Of a stretch of 17,500 nt of DNA, positions 11,632-17,500 are shown in pieces; the stretch's first letter is position 1, and every line of letters starts with the position of its first letter. The DNA lies in assembly GCA_015478945.1 (NCBI GenBank), contig JABUQX010038733.1:10001-27500 (forward strand), given 5' to 3'. The translations under genes and the position numbers were made by a program. Source of the DNA: Trachelipus rathkii. Taxonomy: Eukaryota > Arthropoda > Malacostraca > Isopoda > Trachelipodidae. The notes below the pieces were generated by a model. That model saw only the letters and a program-made list of their open reading frames with translations, made no database searches and was not told the DNA's origin.

Positions 11632-11757
11632 AATGAAAAAAGTTTCCAGAAGCAGGGAACCTATAAGGTCTGCTCAAAGCTGTCAAAAAAGAATGAAAAG
11701 CAAAAAGCCAAAAGATATATCAGGAAAGTGGGACTAGGTTTTAAAGTCCCTAAAGAG
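11632..11757 (+). CDS. RpS11: Ribosomal protein S11 (uS17), internal exon 2
   Basis: RpS11 is a component of the small cytosolic ribosomal subunit and binds 18S rRNA. This 42-codon exon starts in phase 0 right after an acceptor (TTTAATTTCAG) and ends at GAG|GTAATT. The translation begins NEKSFQKQ and ends RYIRKVGLGFKVPKE, matching the family's N-terminal region. The middle (GTYKVCSKLSKKNEKQKAK) is Lys-rich and divergent, as is common in this variable segment. The exon joins in phase to the exon at 16049, giving ...VPKE|AIEGTY..., the conserved family junction. The expected upstream exon encodes only about four residues (Met-Ala-Asp-x) and could not be located. The small alternative AG at 11609-11610 would add 21 bases and is less likely. 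Confidence 0.93.
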
Positions 11758-11800
11758 GTAATTTGTTGTATATACTAAATAACGCTACCTTTTATTATTA

Positions 11801-12068
<268 letters not shown>

Positions 12069-12965
12069 TCAAATATAGGGAGATTGTGCTTGACAAACAT
12101 CACTTTTTCTGCTGAGAGTTTTTCTCTTTTCATCATATATTAGCCCAGCATTGCTAAATACTTTCTCACTTGGAACACTAGTTGGAGGACAGGCCAAGTA
12201 TTTCCTTGCAAGTTTACTCAAACTTGGGTAAACATTTTGCTTAACTTTCCACCAACTGATAAGATCATGATTTGTATCTAGTTTTTCTTGGTGATCATTT
12301 TCAATACTTTGCTCTACATCTTTTGGTAATGCGTGTGTTTCTTCATCATTACTGAACTGTAGAAATTCTTCCATTGAACCTGTTATCGATTTACTTGTAG
12401 AAGGTGTTGGTTCTGTAGATTTCATATATTTTCCTTTTAATGGGTGGCGAATTAATAGGCTGTTCGGATTGAAGTTTTTTAACTGCAACACTGATGATTT
12501 AACTTGTTCTAATATATTGTTGCCAAAAAACTTGATTTTGTAACAGGGATCAAAGTAAGTTGCAATAGTATGAAGGTTATTAATTTCCACAGAACCAAAA
12601 TGTTTTTCTAGCTCTATTTTACTTCACCTTTTATTCTTTTTAAACCATCATATTCATTTAAAGAGGTTTCAAAATGCTTCCTTAGCGTTGAGATTAATGG
12701 TATTTCATCGGATACAGAAGTTGTAGAGGCGCTGTTTTTTTTTTGTGTAAATTCTTTAAATGGTTTCAATAGCTTAATGCAGTGTGATATGATGTCATTT
12801 TCCACATTAGTAAGATGTTAACTTTGGAATACGAACTGGCGTACAAAGCAAGAGGTTCTTTGAGCAATACCATTCTTTCCATCTGTTGACTCAAATTATT
12901 ATGAACTTATATGCTGCAAGATCATAGTCATCATTACACAGTTGGGTTAAGTCCCATGTCTCTCA
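12069..12965 (-). pseudogene. hAT transposase remnant, C-terminal half (BED-finger/ZBED-like family)
   Basis: Minus-strand fragments read in order. WDLTQLCNDDYDLAAYKF (near 12900-12960) is in the position of the family's RWNSTY..L block. Then come QQMERMVLLKEPLALY (12838-12888), ENDIISHCIKLLKPFKEFTQ (about 12744-12804), IPLISTLRKHFETSL and HTIATYFDPCYKIKFF (from about 12574). Last is the hAT C-terminal dimerisation domain, with WWK...YPSLSKLARKYL, TSVPSEKVFSNAG and IYDEKRKTLS (about 12100-12290). Frameshifts near 12612 (one base lost) and 12816 and stops near 12905-12950 break it. The N-terminal zinc finger and the first part of the catalytic domain are absent. Protein similarity is otherwise well kept, so this copy is younger than the LINE corpses. 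Confidence 0.92.
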
Positions 12966-13019
12966 TTTAAAGTTTGCATTCAGATTCATCTTAAGTCTTT
13001 TTATTATAAATATCCGAGC

Positions 13020-13093
13020 AACATCCGCAGAGCAAAGCACGGATGCGGATGCGGATCTTTAATAATGTGCGGATGCGGATGTTACCGGCATCA

Positions 13094-13096
<3 letters not shown>
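13020..13096 (-). mobile_element. Terminal region of the hAT element with ATGCGGATG subterminal repeats
   Basis: The sequence next to the transposase relic carries five to six GCGGAT hexamers (13041-13082, plus a degenerate TCCGC cluster at 13024-13029). It ends GGCATCACTA at 13096 against a TA array. Inverted, the end reads TAGTGATGCC, a plausible hAT terminus. It lies on the 5' side of the minus-strand transposase, as expected for an internally deleted element. No target duplication is visible because the outer flank is a TA array. Confidence 0.55.

Positions 13097-13183
<87 letters not shown>
13097..13183. repeat. (TA)n microsatellite between hAT and mariner ends
   Basis: Uninterrupted TA array that fills the whole gap between two transposon termini. 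Confidence 0.95.
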
Positions 13184-15654
<2,471 letters not shown>

Positions 15655-15853
15655 ATATATCTTTCTTTCTTTATCTACCTCTTTGCCCCAAGACAGGGTG
15701 AGGTGCGTGTCATGCATCGGAAAAGAAAAGCAGTAGAAGAATATGACAAAAGTCGAAAGGAAAGCCCAGCCTTACTGCCCCCTCTGTACCATTAATTAGT
15801 GAGAACTAGTCACAGACAGAAAATCCACCCTAGAGCTTCATGGGACCCTCACT

Positions 15854-16044
<191 letters not shown>

Positions 16045-16048
16045 ATAG

Positions 16049-16203
16049 GCTATTGAAGGAACATACATCGATAAGAAATGTCCATTTACCGGAAACGTTG
16101 CCATCAGAGGAAGAATTCTCACAGGAATAGTTTTAAAAATGAAAATGAACAGAACAATTGTCATTAGACGAGATTACTTGCATTATATCAAAAAATACAA
16201 TAG
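16049..16203 (+). CDS. RpS11: Ribosomal protein S11 (uS17), internal exon 3
   Basis: This 155-bp exon (51 codons plus two bases) encodes the most conserved part of S11, the OB-fold core that contacts 18S rRNA. Visible blocks are [35 protein letters not shown] and [15 protein letters not shown]. It starts after TATTATAG in phase 0, continuing the VPKE end of the exon at 11632. It ends at AATAG|GTAAGT, a consensus donor that splits the Arg codon before the expected FEKRH block. No stop, frameshift or loss of conserved residues is seen, so I judge it functional. The final exon, which should encode roughly 55-60 residues, was not found in the remaining 1.3 kb of the window. Confidence 0.96.
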
Positions 16204-16442
16204 GTAAGTATTAATATTTATAAGTTTATATTCATCACCCACCTTCTTTCCCTATTGACTGGAAATAGAAAAGTTGTAGAAGAATATGACGCAAGTTGAA
16301 AAAGCCCAGTCTTACTGCCAACTTTATACCTATTAGTGAGAGCTCGTCCGACAGAAAATCCCCCCCTAGAGCTTCACGGGACCGCGATAGACCCACACTA
16401 TGGCATCTCGTCAATGTAGGGTTCATCCCTCGGCCCAGGTGT

Positions 16443-16450
16443 GCCACAAC
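16443..16450. repeat. 8-bp target-site duplication, left copy (GCCACAAC)
   Basis: Identical to 16608-16615 and directly adjoining the CAGGGATG terminus. Confidence 0.93.
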
Positions 16451-16607
16451 CAGGGATGTAACGTAACGTAACGTCACGCGATATATAATTTGTAACTTGC
16501 AAATTATATTTCGCGTGACGTTACGAATCCAAAAAATCAAAAATATCAAAAAAATCATTGATTTTTTTTAAAAAAAATCAAAAAAATCCCTAAAATTGCC
16601 ATCCCTG
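16451..16607. mobile_element. 157-bp hAT-type MITE
   Basis: The element begins CAGGGATG and ends CATCCCTG (perfect 8-bp inverted ends) and is flanked by exact GCCACAAC duplications. It contains an internal near-perfect palindrome: arms 16467-16492 and 16500-16525 (26 nt, one mismatch) around a 7-nt loop, with CGTAACGTCACGCG at the outer part. The rest is A/T-rich with repeated AAAATC. It has no coding capacity. The plus-strand LINE at about 15406-15425 gives a related unoccupied site, which confirms the insertion. Confidence 0.93.
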
Positions 16608-16615
16608 GCCACAAC
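16608..16615. repeat. 8-bp target-site duplication, right copy (GCCACAAC)
   Basis: Exact repeat of 16443-16450 immediately after the MITE terminus. Confidence 0.93.
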
Positions 16616-16853
16616 CATACTCCCTCACAAAACCTTACCATTCACTCCTATTATGCACTCTCTTCTCGGCTCTGCCAAGCTCGCATTCCTTTCCTGACTC
16701 AACCCATTTTTTCTTCGGTCTCCCAGATTGTCAATTCCCAGCATACTCACCACTATATATATATCTGCTTTGCCATCTGACTAGCATCCATCCTTTCCAC
16801 ATGACCAAACAATTTCCATGTATTTTTATTTATTTTCATTTACTTCTTTCTTC

Positions 16854-16877
16854 ATATATATATATATATATATTATA

Positions 16878-16925
<48 letters not shown>

Positions 16926-16975
16926 TATATATATATATATATATAATATATATTATTATATATATATATATATAC
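16854..16975. repeat. Interrupted (TA)n microsatellite
   Basis: TA array with TTA/TAT interruptions. Confidence 0.95.
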
Positions 16976-16986
16976 AGGATATAATA

Positions 16987-17060
16987 TGATGGGATGAATT
17001 AATCGTCGTCATTGGCAAAATCGGGATATTTTTTCGTCATCGTCAATTTTTTGCCGATTA
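16987..17060. mobile_element. Relative of the 3853-3921 block (TGATGGG / CGTCATCG motifs)
   Basis: It begins TGATGGGATGAATTAATCG and carries CGTCGTCATTGG and CGTCATCGTC. It shares AATTAATCGTC...ATTG.CAAAAT with the block at 3853. Both sit between TA arrays. Together they suggest a small repeat family, possibly hAT MITE ends, but neither copy has a demonstrated partner end. Confidence 0.35.
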
Positions 17061-17103
17061 TTTGTACAAATATTTGAATTTTTGGATAATAAAACTCAGA
17101 AAA

Positions 17104-17126
17104 ATATATATATATATATATATATA

Positions 17127-17174
<48 letters not shown>

Positions 17175-17209
17175 ATATATAATATAATATATATATATAT
17201 AATATATAA
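17104..17209. repeat. Interrupted (TA)n microsatellite
   Basis: TA array with a TCTA and several TTA/AAT interruptions. Confidence 0.95.
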
Positions 17210-17500
17210 ACCCATTTTGCTTATGTATGTATGACATTCCAGTGCCTAATGGTTCGCCTTTCTGTTCTACATTCCATTCATATCCACACTCATCCTCCAG
17301 ACAACATCTTAGAGACACCATCTGTTATCCACATATCATATACACATAGTTATATCCACACCCCTCTTCTAGACAACATTTAAGACATCCCTATCCCTTA
17401 TATCCTCCCTATGTTGGAGAGAAAATTACCACATCGCATGTCCTGCATGTCGTAGAAGATGACTAAGGGACGGTGGTAGTTTAGGTTGGCTGCTCACTAC
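17210..17500. other. Right-edge sequence with an imperfect 72-bp duplication
   Basis: ATATCCACAC..C.TC.TC.AGACAACAT..TA...ACA occurs at about 17280-17320 and again at about 17352-17390 (period 72 bp). No RpS11 last-exon sequence (FEKRH...) and no other gene is recognised up to the window edge. Confidence 0.65.

Larger units (their letters stand above)
16240..16830 (-). mobile_element. Inverted copy of the plus-strand LINE's 3' end (minus strand), interrupted by a MITE
   Basis: Read in reverse, this stretch matches the region from about 15208 to 15600 of the plus-strand LINE. Matching pieces include GGTTTGGTCATGTGGAA-like sequence (16797-16815), GGGAGACCGAAGAAAAA (near 16710-16726), GTGCATAATAGGAGTG (near 16647-16662), CCTGGGCCGAGGGATGAACC (16420-16439) and the 3' UTR with AGACTGGGCTTTTTCAA. 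A separate 157-bp element interrupts it at 16451-16607. The C-terminal coding frame is broken. Confidence 0.9.

Overview
This window is eukaryotic genomic DNA, AT-rich and dominated by transposable-element remnants and very long dinucleotide microsatellites. There are no prokaryotic gene arrangements. The retrotransposon families look like those common in arthropod, especially decapod crustacean, genomes. The microsatellite load (many (TA)n arrays and one roughly 1 kb CT tract) is of the kind reported for penaeid shrimp. That taxonomic guess is inference; only 'metazoan, probably arthropod' is reasonably firm.

One host gene is present: ribosomal protein S11 (RpS11, uS17), on the + strand. Two intact internal coding exons are visible, 11632-11757 and 16049-16203. 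They have good splice sites, compatible phases and strong similarity to the family. The first exon (only a few codons) and the last exon (the C-terminal third) were not found. A decayed second copy of the 11632 exon lies just upstream at 11331-11463. It has the same 42-codon length and phase, but it has lost its AG acceptor and gained a 7-base insertion carrying stops.

Layout. 1-1576: AT-rich sequence with a degenerate 17-bp tandem repeat. 1590-3390: minus-strand Jockey-like LINE corpse. 3690-4860: TA/GA arrays and single-copy islands. 4957-7831: a 2.9 kb hAT-type DNA transposon with an exact 8-bp target duplication, whose interior is mostly CT and TA microsatellite. 8225-9142: another inverted-repeat element containing a repeated GGGTGAATTGGGCC-type motif. 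10310-11100: a second minus-strand LINE corpse. 11331-16203: the RpS11 portion. Its 4.3 kb intron (11758-16048) holds a broken hAT transposase, a mariner remnant with a triplicated end, a plus-strand LINE corpse and an inverted copy of that LINE's 3' end. 16240-16830: a second inverted copy of the same LINE 3' end, interrupted by a 157-bp hAT MITE with perfect 8-bp target duplications. 16854-17500: TA arrays and a short tandem duplication.

No operon, CRISPR array, tRNA or rRNA was recognised. The most interesting items are the duplicated RpS11 exon, the inverted LINE copies on either side of an RpS11 exon, and the three or four DNA transposons whose boundaries can be read from the sequence.
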